Shown: positions 22,954-36,924, counted from the stretch's first letter. The stretch: 64,000 bases of DNA from Liolophura sinensis (GCF_032854445.1 NC_088299.1:14193608-14257607); one strand, 5' to 3'. A program made the numbers and translations. The notes: generated by a model from the letters alone, not told the origin.

Positions 22954-25079
22954 GTGAGTATACTTTAATGGTTCTTCTTTATTATCCTTATTTTCTGTTT
23001 ATTTTTTTCCTCTGATTTGTCTTAAGAGGTGCCGTGTGTCACGTTAGCAGGTTTTTATTCCCTTAGTATACCATAACCTCCCACTAAGGTGTTTGTACAA
23101 TATTGCCTTCTATTCTTGATAACTTTCTCTGTAAACAAATTTTACAAATCCCGCACGCTGCCAGTGTAACCTGAGTTGTATGTTTCTAGCTGTTTCTTGA
23201 CAGTTGACATCTCCGCTGATAGATGTTGCAGAGATCTTCTACAACGTGTGAAGTAGTTTCACATCGCAAACTTGGCATGTGTTATTGACTAACGTATGTC
23301 AGAAACTGTTTTAGCAATCACACATTCCACCATTTACCCATACTTTTGCATTTTTCAAATTTTATGTTATCCATAGCGTAAAAAATATATTGCCATTCCT
23401 CTAACCATACGAACAATTCATAAATGTACCAGAAGTGAATTCCATAACCCACCCCACCACAGTAGACTTTATTTGCACATTAAATTAACACCCTATTAAC
23501 ATCTCATCACGGTTAAAATTTAAGCGTGGAACTTTTTATATGCAATTTTTTTTTTAGTTGTGTGCATTATTTTACCAAAGTCGTACCCATCAAAATAAAT
23601 TTTTACCATGTTAAAAAGTTAAAAAAAGAACTTTTAACTCCGATATTTCACTTTTCTCTCCTTTTTATTCTGATCTCTGCGAAGCTTGTTTTTTTAGCCT
23701 GTTTACTGTTAGACATTTTTTTACCTCTCTGTATCAGTGTACTCAACGCGTACGTTAATTTTCGATTTTTTTGCGTTATTTTCTGTCAAGATGAGGAAAA
23801 GGTTAGTAGTTGTGAAAGTAATTGACGGCATGCACGGTTGAAGGCTGGTAACGTCCTGGGGGGCGGGCAAATGAATGCATGATTAGCTGAATTATTCGCC
23901 AATCAACAAGATATCCACTACATCTAAGAGTAGTCACACATATGTGTGCAAAATATAATTAATCCTTCTTACGGAAATAGAATATTTTGCAATTTACTTC
24001 CAAAGAGCCAGTTTGCCTGATACGTAGCCGGCCATTCTAACATACCTAGAATTTCTGACATGACAGTGTCTGAACAAGTATGTTTCGGGAAGGCTTAGTT
24101 TACCAAACCTCTCAGTCCTTGATCGTATTAAGATCCTTTAGCATAGGATCGTTGTCTGAAAATATGACGAATGATGGTGTCTGGGGAAGTAGCAAGCCTA
24201 GTAAAAGGTGATTTGGCGGCAAGTCAACGGTTCCTAGATAAGAGGGGATTTCTTCACACAGTATCAGAGTAGAATGCAAGCATAATAGTTACCCTGGCTT
24301 ATATCCAAATATTTTCAATACGCCATTTTTATAGGACTTCATATACCTTGGAGATACAATATATGGGTAATTTTCTCTCAAGCACCACTTTCATCTCCAA
24401 AGTCAGGCAGCCTCGAGTCTTAACACTACATCAACGCTTGGATAAAAATAACCATTTAAATATCCCCCAAACTTTTTTGTGGCTTGTCTGCAAATCCCGA
24501 GGAATACGATCCTAGCTGGTGAGGTTAACAGAGCTTTGGTAATCTGTCAATTTGAACATAAATGGCAAGGTCAATATACCGTCTTGGTAATACAATTTAG
24601 CTGTGGCTGTCCCAGGGATTACAAGGCGACTATTGTGTAATTAACTGGTTCCAGGCCTTCGGGGTCATTGCTGCTAAGTGAGTGGGTGTTGTGACAACGC
24701 CTTAGTGCGGGCAGACTTCACGTGGGCTGGCCACAAGTCGCCGTCATACATACCATTAATTATATTAAACACCAAATTCTTTGACTAAGATTAACCAGGT
24801 CGGCGTGGATTGCGTCAGTTTCTGCTACGATTGGAAAAGCAAATCTCTTTCTCTGCAAATAGGCCTCTGGCCACGAGTCTGGGATATTGAGTGCTGTACT
24901 GACTCGTGAATGTCACGGTTATATCAATTAGTATGGATTAGAGAAGTTACTAAGGGGTTTCTGTTGGGAAAAGTTCGGTGTTTTACTCTCCTAATACATG
25001 TTACAAATCAGAACTTGCATATAGTCGTCCCAAAAGTATCACGTCACAGACAGAAAACATCTCATTCCTTAAACTTTCT

Positions 25080-25490
25080 CATAATCCATAAGCCACATGC
25101 CATTTCATAAACCTTTTCACATTCTACAAGCCTATCCACATTCTATAAACTCCATGCCATTCCATAAAAACTTCATGCCACTCCGTAAACTCCATGCTAC
25201 TCCATAAACTTCATGCCACTCCATAAACTCCATGCTACTCCATAAACTTCATGCCACTCCATAAACTTCATGCCACTCCATAAACTTCATGCCACTCCAT
25301 AAACTCCATGCTACTCCATAAACTTCATGCCACTCCATAAACTTCATGCCACTCCATAAACTCCATGCTACTCCATAAACTTCATGCCACTCCATAAACT
25401 TCATGCCACTCCGTAAACTCCATGCCATTCCATAAACTTCATGCCACTCCATAAACGTCATACCATTCCATAAACTTCACCTTCTATAAG
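25080..25490. repeat. 20-bp minisatellite
   Basis: The unit is CTCCATAAACTTCATGCCAC, with a CTCCATGCTA variant that recurs in a regular order, giving a 60-bp higher-order pattern in the centre. Units on both edges are degenerate (CATTCTATAAACTCC). A 70-codon minus-strand frame is produced by the repeat. Confidence 0.93.
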
Positions 25491-26579
25491 CGGTATCGCC
25501 TTCACGAGCCGCCAGGCGCTTCAAAAAGCCTCTTTCTATTTAATAAGCAAATTGTAAGTGGGCAGTACATCTGCACGCATTGGGATCATTCTAACTGCCG
25601 CGACATGACACGGCGATGTCGTTGTGTGTCTTGGACTTGAGTCTCAGTGAACGCATTTGTCGCCATGTTAGCTTATCCGGTCCAGACACCGGGCTGGTCG
25701 CGCGCAGCGTACAGCCATTACATCATGCTAACTGGACCTACCTTCCAAATCTGAGACTATATGATTGACGAGCCTAGTACAGTCCACTTTCCACGGCTGA
25801 CACTAGACTGGATCAGGCATCAGGCTAATTTGTCCAACTTTTAATATTTGCCATTTTCCCAAACATATCCCCACCTAGCTGCAGGTAGAAGATTGACAGA
25901 TAAGAATGGTTCTTCGGGTGCATTTATTTAATACATAAATGCGAGTCAGTCATGTGTGACGAACGTTTCTATATCAGTAAAAGACCCGTTAGTCCGTTTT
26001 ATTACTTGGATGTAAATATCCTATTCAGATATCATTTACCGCTACAACGAATCAGAGTTTTCAAGATTCTCATAATTACATACAGGTAATAGGTACTGAA
26101 ACATGTGTAGAAGCGAAACGCGATATATTGGCGTCAGGAGCAATTGTGTGATAGCCTGTTTTGGGATTGATTAAAATTGCATACCAAATCAGCAAGAGAA
26201 TCAAAAAGTCATTAGCAGGGTGTCACCAGCATACGTCGGGTCATTTAGTCGGGTAGTGCACCTTCAGAGGGAATTATTTATCTGTTTTCCACATTGTTCG
26301 CCAACTATAAATTACTGTTGCTGATTGCTCCCTGTCCGCGATGGGGAGAGGTCACATGTCATGGTCGTTGTCAGCAGGTGTCATTGTGCCGGTTAGAACT
26401 CCCTAAGGGAGACGTCACATTGTCCTATACAACAAACAGTCACCCATCATCGGTTATTCTGAATGATTGTATAACAACGCATGGACATTTGTGTTTGCTC
26501 GTGGATCTCCTTTTTAATATGGTTTACCGACAAATTTGTGAGAAAGGAAGGACTATACATATTTATTATCTTCAATGTT

Positions 26580-26702
26580 GGTGTAATGGTAATGAGACTG
26601 AGATAACGTGTTGCGACACCGGTGTAATGGTAATGAGACTGAGATAAAGTGTTGTGATGCCGGTGTAATTGTAATGAGACTGAGATAAAGTGTTGTAACA
26701 CC
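26580..26702. repeat. 41-bp tandem triplet
   Basis: Three head-to-tail units (26580, 26621, 26662) share GGTGTAATGGTAATGAGACT and end in a GACACC, GATGCC or AACACC variant. The array passes almost directly into another minisatellite at 26736. Confidence 0.92.
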
Positions 26703-26735
26703 GGTGTTAAGAATATATGACTCGCTCTGGTGTCG

Positions 26736-27165
26736 GGTTACGTGACTGAATGGGTGCTATGTTCTGTCAGGACAACGTGACTGAATGGGTATTATGTTCT
26801 GTCAGGGTAACATCACTCAGTGGATGTTTTACCATGTCAGGATAACGTGACTGAATGGGTATTATGCTCTGTCAGGGTAACGTCACTTAGTGGGTGTTTT
26901 ACCATGTCAGGATAACGTGACTGAATGGGTATTATGTTCTGTCAGGGTAACTTCCCTCAGTGGGTGTTGTACCATGTCAGGATAACGTGACTGAATGGGT
27001 GTTGTGCTCTGTCAGAATAACCTAATGGGTGTTGTGCCCTGTCAGGATAACTTGAGTGGTTAGGTGTTATGTCCGGTCGTGAGTGGATGGGGTGTTCTGT
27101 CCTGTCAGGATAACGTGACTGAATATGTGCTATGTCCGGTCATGATCACGTAAGTGGATGGGCTT
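26736..27165. repeat. Minisatellite, about 35-bp units of two types
   Basis: Units with GTGACTGAATGGGTATTATG and TCTGTCAGGGTAAC alternate with units reading GGGTGTTTTACCATGTCAGG. The pair forms a higher-order repeat of about 70 bp in the centre, decaying downstream. Confidence 0.9.
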
Positions 27166-27409
27166 AGCCTTTATAGCAGTGTAACGCCACGGAATGGGGC
27201 TAAGGCTAATATCAGAATTTGGTGACTACAACTTCGTAGCAGTTGATTTTCTCGCACTCTGGCCTTCCCATCGAAGCACACAAGGCATGAAATCGTACCA
27301 TATGTTTTATCTTCTGATTACAATACAACAATACAGGTGTAAATGCCTCGTCTTTTTATCAAAACGACCATTTGATCTACTGACACGCTAGTTCTTCCTT
27401 AGAGAGGCC

Positions 27410-27530
27410 TTAATGGCAATTAGCTCATTAGAAATGGAATTCTCTTTGAAGAATATGGCAGTTGAGCACCCCATTTATAATAATTCTCATTGAGCGCTAA
27501 CCTCACATCTGTAATAGTCTAATTAAACTT
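27410..27530. promoter_or_regulatory. Cluster of homeodomain-type core sites
   Basis: TTAATGG, CAATTAG, TCATTAG and TCTAATTAAAC lie within 120 bp of non-repetitive sequence inside the putative intron. ATTA/TAAT cores are the typical homeodomain recognition site, but they also arise easily in AT-rich DNA. Enhancer function is only a guess. Confidence 0.12.
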
Positions 27531-28491
27531 CTTTTAGCGTAATGCACCACCCGCCATCCCATCTCCACCCACTAATCACTGGGGTTTCAATTAAAAGTTC
27601 CCATGGCCGTTTCTTGTTAGCGTCGTGTGAGTGGGCATTTATACAGAAGGTATAATTTAGCCTTAGTGGCCATGGGGAGGAGAGGCCCAAATTGCATAGT
27701 GTACGAAACGGATCATTCGGAGATGTCCAGTAATTAACTAGATCTATTCATTAGATATAACTTGCTTCCTTATAAGTGACATTCGATATCCGCGGAAATC
27801 ACGCTAAAAACCACGAGATTTAGCTGGAAAGTACTGTCTTTCTCAGTTTATTGCGTGTTTTCTCACTAGTTGTGAACTTATATCGGAAGAAAAATTATCG
27901 GCCTTCCTGGCCTATGTGTTTATAAAGGATCCGATTTTTATGTTGGAACACGTTGGTAGATAAACGTTAAATGAAATATTGGGGGGGGGGGGGGAGGAGG
28001 GGTGTACATCCAATGAAAATGCACAGGCCCCACAGGCCCTATATCACTTCAGCTCGCAAAATTCCGTAGCTCTCGGGAGATTTTCGCGACATTCTCCAGA
28101 GGAAGGCGTCGGTTCATGAAACTTATATGGAACTAAGAAAAGGGTATAAGCTTGAACAAAAGCCAAGTGCAAATATAATGTGTTTGTTAGATTTTTGTGA
28201 CCATTCATATGCTATAATAACTTAACCTCAGAATCCTATAGGTCAGAATTCCGCACTCATGTCAGATGGCTTCAGGTTAGAGTGAACCATCTGCCTAGCC
28301 GCCATTTTGCTTTTTCAGGATGACGGTCAGTGTCATCCACATACGTACAAAATGGCGCTGGTGCTAACACATTTAACAGAGTATTTGGAGTACAGCACGA
28401 ATGGTTAACGTGTGTAGATACGAATGTCTAGAGTTAAACATACAAATTGAGTATGTTGTCCACTTTGCCAGGTGCTAGAGAGACGGTTTGA

Positions 28492-28634
28492 ATTGATTTT
28501 GATTGGTGTTTTACGCCGTACTCAAGAATATTTCACTTATACGACGGCGGCCAGCATTATGGTGGGTGGAAACCGGGCTGAGCCCGGGGGAAACCCACGA
28601 CCATCCGCAGGTAGCTGGCCTTCCCACATACGAC
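28492..28634 (-). mobile_element. SINE-A 3' half
   Basis: GATTGGTGTTTTACGCCGTA to CCATCCGCAGG match the consensus closely. The head beyond CCCACATACGACC is lost. Confidence 0.88.
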
Positions 28635-31600
28635 CTCTTCTATGTCGTGAATTGTCGACGTTAAAGTAAACGAGTATTCTTATTCACAGTGTTGCTATCC
28701 AGTATTGTGTCACGTGTTACAGAAGATGCACATATGTTCTAGATGACAGAATGCTAACTTCATCCATATTTATAAGTGTGCATCGATTTATTCGTACGCT
28801 TTTATGACTCTCTCCGTATAGCATTTTAATATGAACAATGGCAGCCATGAAAAAATCTGTGTGCATTGCACTTCAAAATAAGTACAGATGAAGTGAGTTT
28901 TATTGTTTTCGAATACAAAAGTCTCATTTTCGAGTTCGCATTCGACTTTAATTCCATACTGTGGGATCCACAAGTACGTCACGTTGACCTTAACCAGATT
29001 TATCATTCGTTGTTCCCTCACATGGTCATCTTGGAAAAGATCTGTTTTCATAGCATCAGTTCATTTGAAATCCCACGCGCTCACAGTTTCGAACGTGTGG
29101 GTAGAAGAATAGCTATATTGGTTTGTTAGCTTGTTATGAATGTTTCATTAATGTCAGAACAAATGTGTATCCAAGGAATAAAACCCTCAATACAAAAAAA
29201 GAGAAAGAAACAGACTGAAAAGATTAATTAGCCGGTAGTGTCATCAATTAGTGCCTACGTGGTTTGGAAATTATAAGATTAGTTACAAATATGGTTGCCT
29301 GTTATATCAGTTGGAAGCAATGTTCGAGTGACTAACGAGTCGCAGATGAATGTTAGATCTGACGTTCCACGAAATATGCCATAGCGATGATTCATCACAT
29401 CGAGATGAAACATGAAAAATGCTTTGAAAGAAAGGTTGTCCTTCTTTGCTGAATTATGTTCGGTTTCATTACACTTTTAAAAGATAATGCCTGATTTTTT
29501 AGACATCATAAAAAATCCATAGGAAAAGATTACATGAATATACTCTAATTAATCAATTCCGTTCTTGGATTTATAGTTTCCACTTTTACACACGGTACTT
29601 TACTTTGCCGGAAGTTAGAATGTAATGGTTACCCTCCAGGGGTGAGATAAAAAATTGCAATCACGCCAGAAAATGTACGGTTAACGACTGACAGAGCGAA
29701 AAGACGGTTCTTATCTGTTATGTGTCTGCCGGTATCTTGTCAGCTATCAGGCACACTTCTCATCGTCCACACGGTAGAGAAGCAGCGGGATTCTGTTTGG
29801 AGGGTGGTCAGCTTAGCTGAGCAACAAAGGGTCACAGCTGAGTAAAATTTAGTACGGATGTGTGCCTTTGTACACAAACGTTCACCTTATCTTGTATTAA
29901 AACCTTATCTTTCATCCTCGCTGGTGTCACAATTCCCACACGGTGCATTAATGTGTAAAAGCCAATATTCAGAACTGTACAGATTTATTACACCCACAGG
30001 GATATCGGCCGTAATTTTCTAAGCACTACAAAATCCCAAGCAACCCTCCAAAACCGTATTCGTTACCATAAGGATTCCATCATCTGTTTTTTCTGCTGCA
30101 AACCGTTGATGGGACAGTTGTGTCTTTTTGGACAACCCTATGTGTGTTTTGTGAGAATTTCTGGCTGTAATTAGAAAGCTGGATGCTCCAGTTACTGTCA
30201 AAGATATCGTAGCGGGAGGACAAGGACGCGTGTAATGTCCTTTTATCACCGTCGCTCGTGACCAAGTCAGAAATAGTTAGAGTTATCCTTCAGTACGATC
30301 ATTGTGAGATAATGTTATTACTGTCCAGGAATGGACATATTGATGAGCTGCAGCCGATGTGTTAGACAATAATCACTGTGGTTAAACAGGAGAGAACTTA
30401 GTTTGGGGATGCATTAAAGAACCCCAAATGACATCAGAGGGCGGTGCACATGGCCCCGTTACAATCTGGCTCGGGCATCTTTTCCCTGACCAAGACACCG
30501 TATTGACACCAGTAATGCTTCAGACGCAGCATCATTCAATGGGATTAGTGATTAATCGACTATTAAATCTGCAGCGGTGAAAACTGTAGCTGGCGATTTA
30601 CTTGTTTTATATGAAGGGTGTAGTTTTCAGTGTTATATCTGATCCTAGGTTCGAATCGAACGCTAATTTTCTTCAAAGCGCTGCGCCATGCCATAGAGCG
30701 TATAAGTGAACAATTCTTGAGTTATTCAAATAAAATGAATAAATATAACAGGTTGGTTAATTATATTATTCATACATAGATCAGATTTCAATGGGAGGAT
30801 TCAGTCACCGAGTTAATTATTTACTATTTTTTGCATTTTGTAGAATGCATAATAAAAAAAATATAACCACGAGGAAAGAAATGTACAATAAAAAAACAGA
30901 ATCTGTTAATTTCAGGAGAGTATGTTGTTAGGCTGACGCTAGAATGTATTTTGTTAATTCGACATAACAATCTTTAATTAATAGAATATGTGTACTTCGT
31001 TTACCGGAATAATGTTTTGGCATAAGAGAAAACATTCTTCACTCAGACAACTTTTTTTGAAGAGTATACTCTTCTTAAATTGGCTAGTTATCGGGCTATG
31101 ATAATGTCACCACGTATACATCATTAGCGCCTTTTACCACTCGGCCAGCAAATCTTCCCCGAAATGTAACGTTAGTTTGTTGGGGCACTGCATTACTCAC
31201 ACCCAACCTACACTCCACGGTCTATTAAGATCAAGCCACTGTTTGTGTTTCTACTGCAATTTGTATTATATTAATAGCTGTTGTGTAAAAAGCCACTTTA
31301 TTTCCGTATATTCAAGCTGAGTGTTTCCATTAGGAGCCAGTGATAGGATTGGTTACCGAGACGTATCGGTCAGCCTACTTCAGGTGCGCCGAGGGCAGAT
31401 ATTACTCTCTCTGGTTAGAGGAGCCACCATTGTTTTACTCGCCCTTTTTACAATTGAAGTGATCGTGGCCTTGACAGCTGAACAGGGAGATTTTTATCTC
31501 TTCTGTGACAAGAGTGATGACATCAATATTTACTCGACAAACTAGAAAGACAAGTGGAGCTCCAATTTCATGAGGGTCGACAGAAATATGGCATACTACA

Positions 31601-31854
31601 GCCATTATGGATGGCCGCGGCTTCATGGCTTTATGGTCGATTATTAATTATATACCTGATCAAAGGACGAGATTTTGATGATGTCGTTTGCATGACAACA
31701 GACATAAAGATAATCTGGTTTAATCTGGAGTTGGTTGTCTTGTGGAGTTCTTAATCAGAGTTGGAATTAAAATATCTCATTAATTCGGGATTTAGCTTAG
31801 TCAGATTCTTACGCTCTTCATGGGCAGTCAGAATAGGTACTTTAGACTGAAGTT

Positions 31855-32095
31855 GTTTATTTATTTGATTGATGTTTTACGCCGTATTCAAGAGTCCGTC
31901 GGCGGACAACCTTATCGTTAAACTGAACTACACTTTTTATAACAAACAAATTTGCTATTTATCTGAGTTTTTTACCATTGCTTACCGCCAAACTCCAGGA
32001 TTTTCCACTTATTTGATTGCGGTGAGTTTTAATGGTGGAGCTTACTGGAGTGTCCCAACTAAACCACCAAGTAACCTGTGGCAAGCTGCTGTATG
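31855..32095 (-). mobile_element. SINE-A remnants, broken
   Basis: TTTATTTGATTGATGTTTTA and CGCCGTATTCAAGAG (31855-31895) are clear SINE-A. About 100 bp later TTGCTTACCGCCAAACTCCA and a GGTTTTAATGGTGGAG-like stretch look like a second, heavily decayed copy. The first part is secure and the second tentative. Confidence 0.5.
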
Positions 32096-32454
32096 ATGAC
32101 GAACTTTGCCACGAGAAATCTGCTATCATAAGCCGAAAGTTAAATCGAGATTTACGACATGTGTGGACAACTAGAATAATAAACGACAATTTATAAGTCT
32201 TAATTGTATTAAATTTTAGAAGGTTTTAGCATTATGATTAGTCTTTTGTCATGCATTATTCTGTCAGAAGCTGTCGTCCTCAGCCAAATCATCTTTATCC
32301 GTCCATAAATTATGTAACATAAGTTGCTCTGAGGAAAGAGTGTTGTAGTTCGAACAGCTCGGGTGCAAAGATGAAAGTGGAAGGAAGGTGTGGGAGGTAA
32401 AGTTTTTGCTGAGACATTTGCTATTTACTGGAGGGTAAAACAAGCGCGTGATGA

Positions 32455-32934
32455 GTGGGAGAGGTTTTAACGCGTGTTGGCTGCTTGCCCCCTGTTCTCC
32501 ACGACGATCATGCTGGACTAACATTCACCCAATTATATCACTCCGGAGTTTTTGGGCCGGAGACTTATGCCGGCAGTGCAAAGGAACAAATTACACTAGA
32601 CGTAAGCGATCTCAGTTATACCATTGTCTATTTGTGCCTGTTTTGTTTCAACGCTGTCTTGGGCCTCTTAGCTTTTGACTGTCCGACACTCCAGGCCACT
32701 TACCGTCCAAAACACCCGCATCCGATAATTGCTCTACAAAAAAAAAACCTGCAGCGAAACCACGATCAGTCGTTTGACAATGATGATCATGGCCTGTTCA
32801 ACGGACATATCTCTGCGCTTGATCCTTTAATGGCTATCAGCAAATCAGGGCCCGGCGGTAAGGCGGTCATGCGGAACTACTATCGCAAAGTGTTAATCAT
32901 TGACAACAAGGAAAATCGCTTCCGGAAAATTTGA
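32455..32934 (+). CDS. Unrecognised 160-codon open frame with one hydrophobic segment
   Basis: The frame opens after a TGA at 32452 and begins with GTG, not ATG, so if real it would be an internal or terminal exon. It encodes a single hydrophobic stretch of about 25 residues (around residues 55-79, TIVYLCLFCFNAVLGLLAF) and a polar, histidine- and lysine-containing C-terminus ending at a TGA. No splice acceptor of good quality was found at its 5' side. Its length exceeds most random frames here, but no family is recognised. A chance frame is at least as likely. Confidence 0.15.
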   Translation: MGEVLTRVGCLPPVLHDDHAGLTFTQLYHSGVFGPETYAGSAKEQITLDVSDLSYTIVYLCLFCFNAVLGLLAFDCPTLQATYRPKHPHPIIALQKKNLQRNHDQSFDNDDHGLFNGHISALDPLMAISKSGPGGKAVMRNYYRKVLIIDNKENRFRKI

Positions 32935-33961
32935 TCCGGAGCTGTTATAGATGTTTTGTTACCTGTCTTACATTACTGAATGAATAGTGCAGTCGACCGA
33001 AACCACTCCGCCAGGATCATAACTGTCGACAAGCCATTGAAGTAGCATCACGTGTTCTTTGTCAAATCTCCCTACAAGCCTATGGAAGTGTCACTACATT
33101 TCCGATACTCAAAAGTTAATGCGCAAATATATTTTGGTGCAGATTAATCAAATCTAGATGTTCCATGTGTTATTTACTGCGTTTAATTCTTCCAAGATCT
33201 GGTCTTGTTAATGGAATGAGTAATCAATTCCATTAAATTCAAATGATATTCCTTAAATTATTTTTCTTATTTTCCAATTTACGTTTTATATTTTATCAAT
33301 CGGTCCTAATTTACAAAAGGAATTTATACCGTAGCATTGGGCAGGTAGTGATTTGCCCTAATGAAGCTGAAAGTTGACTGAACAGAAGGGGAACGGCTTG
33401 AGTATTTGTATATCAATAGATCAACGAGATGATGTCTGCCCTGGTCAAATAAACCAAGAAACAGTCTTCTGGGGAGATGAAAACATCAAAGGCGTTGTCA
33501 GGTGCTTATCAGAACACTAGATTGATGAAAAACGCGGCGGTCTTCCCCACCATTGCCTTAGTTAAAATCAGAGAAATCAATGGTGCCTATGAGTCAGGTA
33601 TTGCCCACTATAAAGGCAAATCGCACTGACGCCAAACCACTTTCTAATTCTCTTAAATCTTTGTCAGGCTTCCAAACATGACACTGCCCGCCTAAATGGC
33701 CTGGTCTTGATGAGATGACAAAGACTTAACGGGAACTGGACTGGGTTTACTTGGCAAAAGTCAAATGGTTCAAGGCCATCATTCACTAAGCAACCTACGG
33801 TTTAATGACGGCGTTATTTTAAGCTTTGTTTCCAGTATTTCTATAATGTTAGTAGACTCGTACGTTTCCAAACGGTTTTTATTAATATTTTTGTTTTTCT
33901 ATCTCTCGATGGACATAATGAAATCAGTTAAGTCCATTCATGCAGATAACAGATAAGTATC

Positions 33962-34063
33962 TCCGGCCAAAGCAAAGATAAAGTCAAAATCACACCCCAG
34001 GATTCGAACTCTGCTCACTACATTGCACAGCGCTTTAACAATGAAGAAGACCGTGGCCGCACA
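33962..34063 (-). mobile_element. tRNA-derived SINE fragment, third family
   Basis: The minus strand starts CGGCCACGGTCTTCTTCATT, continues with GTTAAAGCGC and carries a good B box, AGTTCGAATCC, followed by TTTGACTTTATCTTTGCTTT. The tRNA-like head runs directly into an unrelated body, which marks a SINE rather than a tRNA gene. Confidence 0.5.
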
Positions 34064-34631
34064 TGGCCATTGAATATTAGTAAACGTTTAACCCAACTCT
34101 GAGTTTTTTCGACTTTAACAAAGCTACCCCAAATATGTACTCTTTGATACTTTCCCGTAATACGCCACACGTTTCGGTGCATGTGTACTCATAAAACACT
34201 TAGGAAGTATCAGCAGAAAGCGATTTGGACCTCTAGAATTTCCCTTTCTTTCACCCGTAGATTTCAATTGCAAAGTCGTTCAAGTTTTTGGTATGGCGCA
34301 ACATCCAGATGTATTCTGGATGAAAATAATGCCACTGTCAAAAGAAGTTCCTATCGAAAGTTGTACGTTTTCGTCTCGTCTGTCAAGTCGCACAGGACAT
34401 ACAGATAACTCATTCTACAAATCATTCCTGCGATTATACATGAGGAGATATCACATTATTAATAGAGCGCTGGTTAGGTGTCACGTTCAGAGGAATACAA
34501 ACATGCCGTGAATCAAGCGCGCTGTGGAATGTCAGTTTTCTCACATTTAAGTTTTTCTGACCGTTACCTCTGTTTGAATGTGTCATTATTAGCCCTATAA
34601 AAAACGTTCATCTCATATTTCACCTTTGTGC

Positions 34632-34905
34632 ATAGGATACTGGACCGCCTATCCTGGGATATTGCTCCACCCATTCTGCGATATTGCTTCGTCCATCCTG
34701 TGATATCGCCCTGCGTCACTCCTGCAATATTGCTCTTTCCATCCTATGATATTGCCCTGCGTCACTCCTGCGATATTGCTCCGCCCATCCTGTGATATTG
34801 CACTGCGTCTTTGCAACAATATTGCAACGTCTCATATATTATATACAAACCATCCTTGCCATCAATTGTTGCAATACCGCCCAAACCTCTAGGCAATATT
34901 GCTTA
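34632..34905. repeat. Degenerate minisatellite, about 22-24-bp unit
   Basis: GATATTGCTCCGCCCATCCT alternates with GATATTGCCCTGCGTCACTC. CAATATTGC and GATATTGC recur, making dyad-rich SspI-like AATATT sites. The units decay after 34820. Confidence 0.85.
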
Positions 34906-36893
34906 GTCTTCGAAATGGATCATCTATTTCTGCCATAAAGTCCGCCCTCATTTGGCGTTTTCTGTCTTTTCGTCAACCTTGTTATCCACGAACTGATGAG
35001 TTACCACATACATTGCGCCGTCACAAGTCAGAAATACTATCAGACATTGACGTGAAAACAGCATGGGCAAGCTGCATATGCGAGGCAAACTCGATGCATG
35101 GAGAGTGTACCCATACTTTGTACCTGACGTTGCTGTTTGTAGGCTTAGGCATACAGTAGAGATAAGGTTGGTTATTGCAAATGGCAAATAACCAGTTTAA
35201 TGCCGAAAAAATAGAGGAAGGAGGTAAACGCTGTAATGAGTTTACATGGGTTTTCGAATAACTTATCAACAATTTAAGTGGCGTATTTGTGTGAGAAATG
35301 AGTTTTCTGTGGATATTTCAGGCCAAGTGTCTCTGTCCCAACACCAATCTACTAGCTAACCAAGCAATGACTATTCCGTCCCAAAAATTTAAGCTCAATT
35401 TCAGGCCAGGATGATAGATTGGCTCGCTGGAGGTTTTGTGTCAGCCTTTTCTCTGCTGCACACTATTATGTCTGCCAGAGAAAGGTTTGCTAGCGGTAAC
35501 ATCCGTAACAACAAGCAGCAGAGAAATTTCAACCGAAACGAATTAGGAACGATTTGGTTAAGAGACGTCTTCTATCAACCTAGAGAACGCCGGCCGCCAT
35601 TTTGTATTCAAGTCGCCCTGTGAGTTAAATTGAATCTTCGCTCTAGGATTTCAGTCAACGGAAGTATTTATTAGCAAGCGCAGAATTCTCCCGGTGGCTC
35701 GTACATGTGGGCAGCAAACACAAATGCGCACGAAGCAGAGTATATTACATTTAAGAAAAGGCTATAGATCCACTGAGGTCCCAACTTAAGTTCGTAGCAC
35801 GGAAATTAAGGCTTTAATCTAGGGAGACGCCAATTGCTGAATTTCTTTAAGCGTTTTCAATATTGTAATTGTTCTCTTGGGTTTTTCTCTCTCTCTATTT
35901 TTTTTTGGAAATTTTCTTCCACACTGCTCATTTAAAACCATAGTTATCACGAGGGCAGTCTTTAGTAATGGCTGCTAGCCCTCTGAGTGCTATTCTCGAA
36001 TGGCTCGGGACACCAATGAAGGATTCATAAACTTTTTACCATATATAATGAGTAATAATAATTTGAATTCAAGAATGGTTGAATATGTTCTTCTTTGACA
36101 GCAAAACCCTACAAACACCTTTACTAGTCACCACAGATTTCTCCACTTCAACCTATAAAACCGTTTGGTCTTGTCAGTCTTCCATAATGTTCAATCCACA
36201 GTCATTTAAGAAAAATCCCAAAACTGTTGGAAACGTATTATGTTTTTTCTAGGTATTTGGGCACTACGCTCATTTGATTCTCACCAGCATTAGTTGCTAT
36301 GTCACATTGCAACTACATCCGCCTATACCTGGCCACCCGTGTGTAAGTTAAAGCAAGGTGACTACGTCAAAGAACGATCAAATAAATAACTATAGTTCTT
36401 CTAATTGTCTTAATGTTGGAATCAAACATACCATACAGTGTTTCAAATGAAAGCTTCGTCTTCTCACCTTTAATAATTGCTGCAGGTCTCAAGACTTCAA
36501 GTTTGAAGCTATTTATTTTTTTCTAGAAACAAGTTGTTTCAAAAATATGAAGCGAATTATTTCACATCAGCTGCCGAAAGCCCATTCTATCTAAGACAAT
36601 ATATATGGAAATTTTAAGAACACGAAGAAAATACCTCTGAACTGCTTTTGAAATGAACATTTTGTGGTACATGTCCATTTTGGACAAAAAAAAAGAAGAA
36701 GAAAAAGTTGGCAAATGCAATAGAGAAATGCTGAGAAGGTTTGGTCTGCGTTGCAAGCTGATTGATTGCTATTGAAGTACTTTATTCTGTGCTTTAAGAA
36801 AAAATTGCAAGCAAAAAGAACAGGTCTATGCGCTGGTCAAAGAACCACTTCAAACAGCCCAAACGTCTAAAGTGCCGCAGTGAATAGTCTTGA

Positions 36894-36924
36894 TATAAAC
36901 TACCGGGCAAAAGAAACGTATAAC
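36894..36924 (+). repeat. Left terminal inverted repeat of the Tc1-like element
   Basis: It ends inward with GCAAAAGAAACGTATAAC and pairs with 38342-38372 over 31 bp with two mismatches. Its outer bases TATA include the TA target site. Confidence 0.88.

Noticed and set aside
25249-25461. A 70-residue repetitive peptide on the minus strand
   Set aside because: It is a direct product of the 20-bp minisatellite (60-bp period) and starts and ends within it.
31321-32934. Hydrophobic open frames (31321-31545, 32455-32934) as N-terminal exons of an ABC transporter
   Set aside because: Resemblance was limited to general hydrophobicity and no good splice sites or nucleotide-binding domain exons were found.
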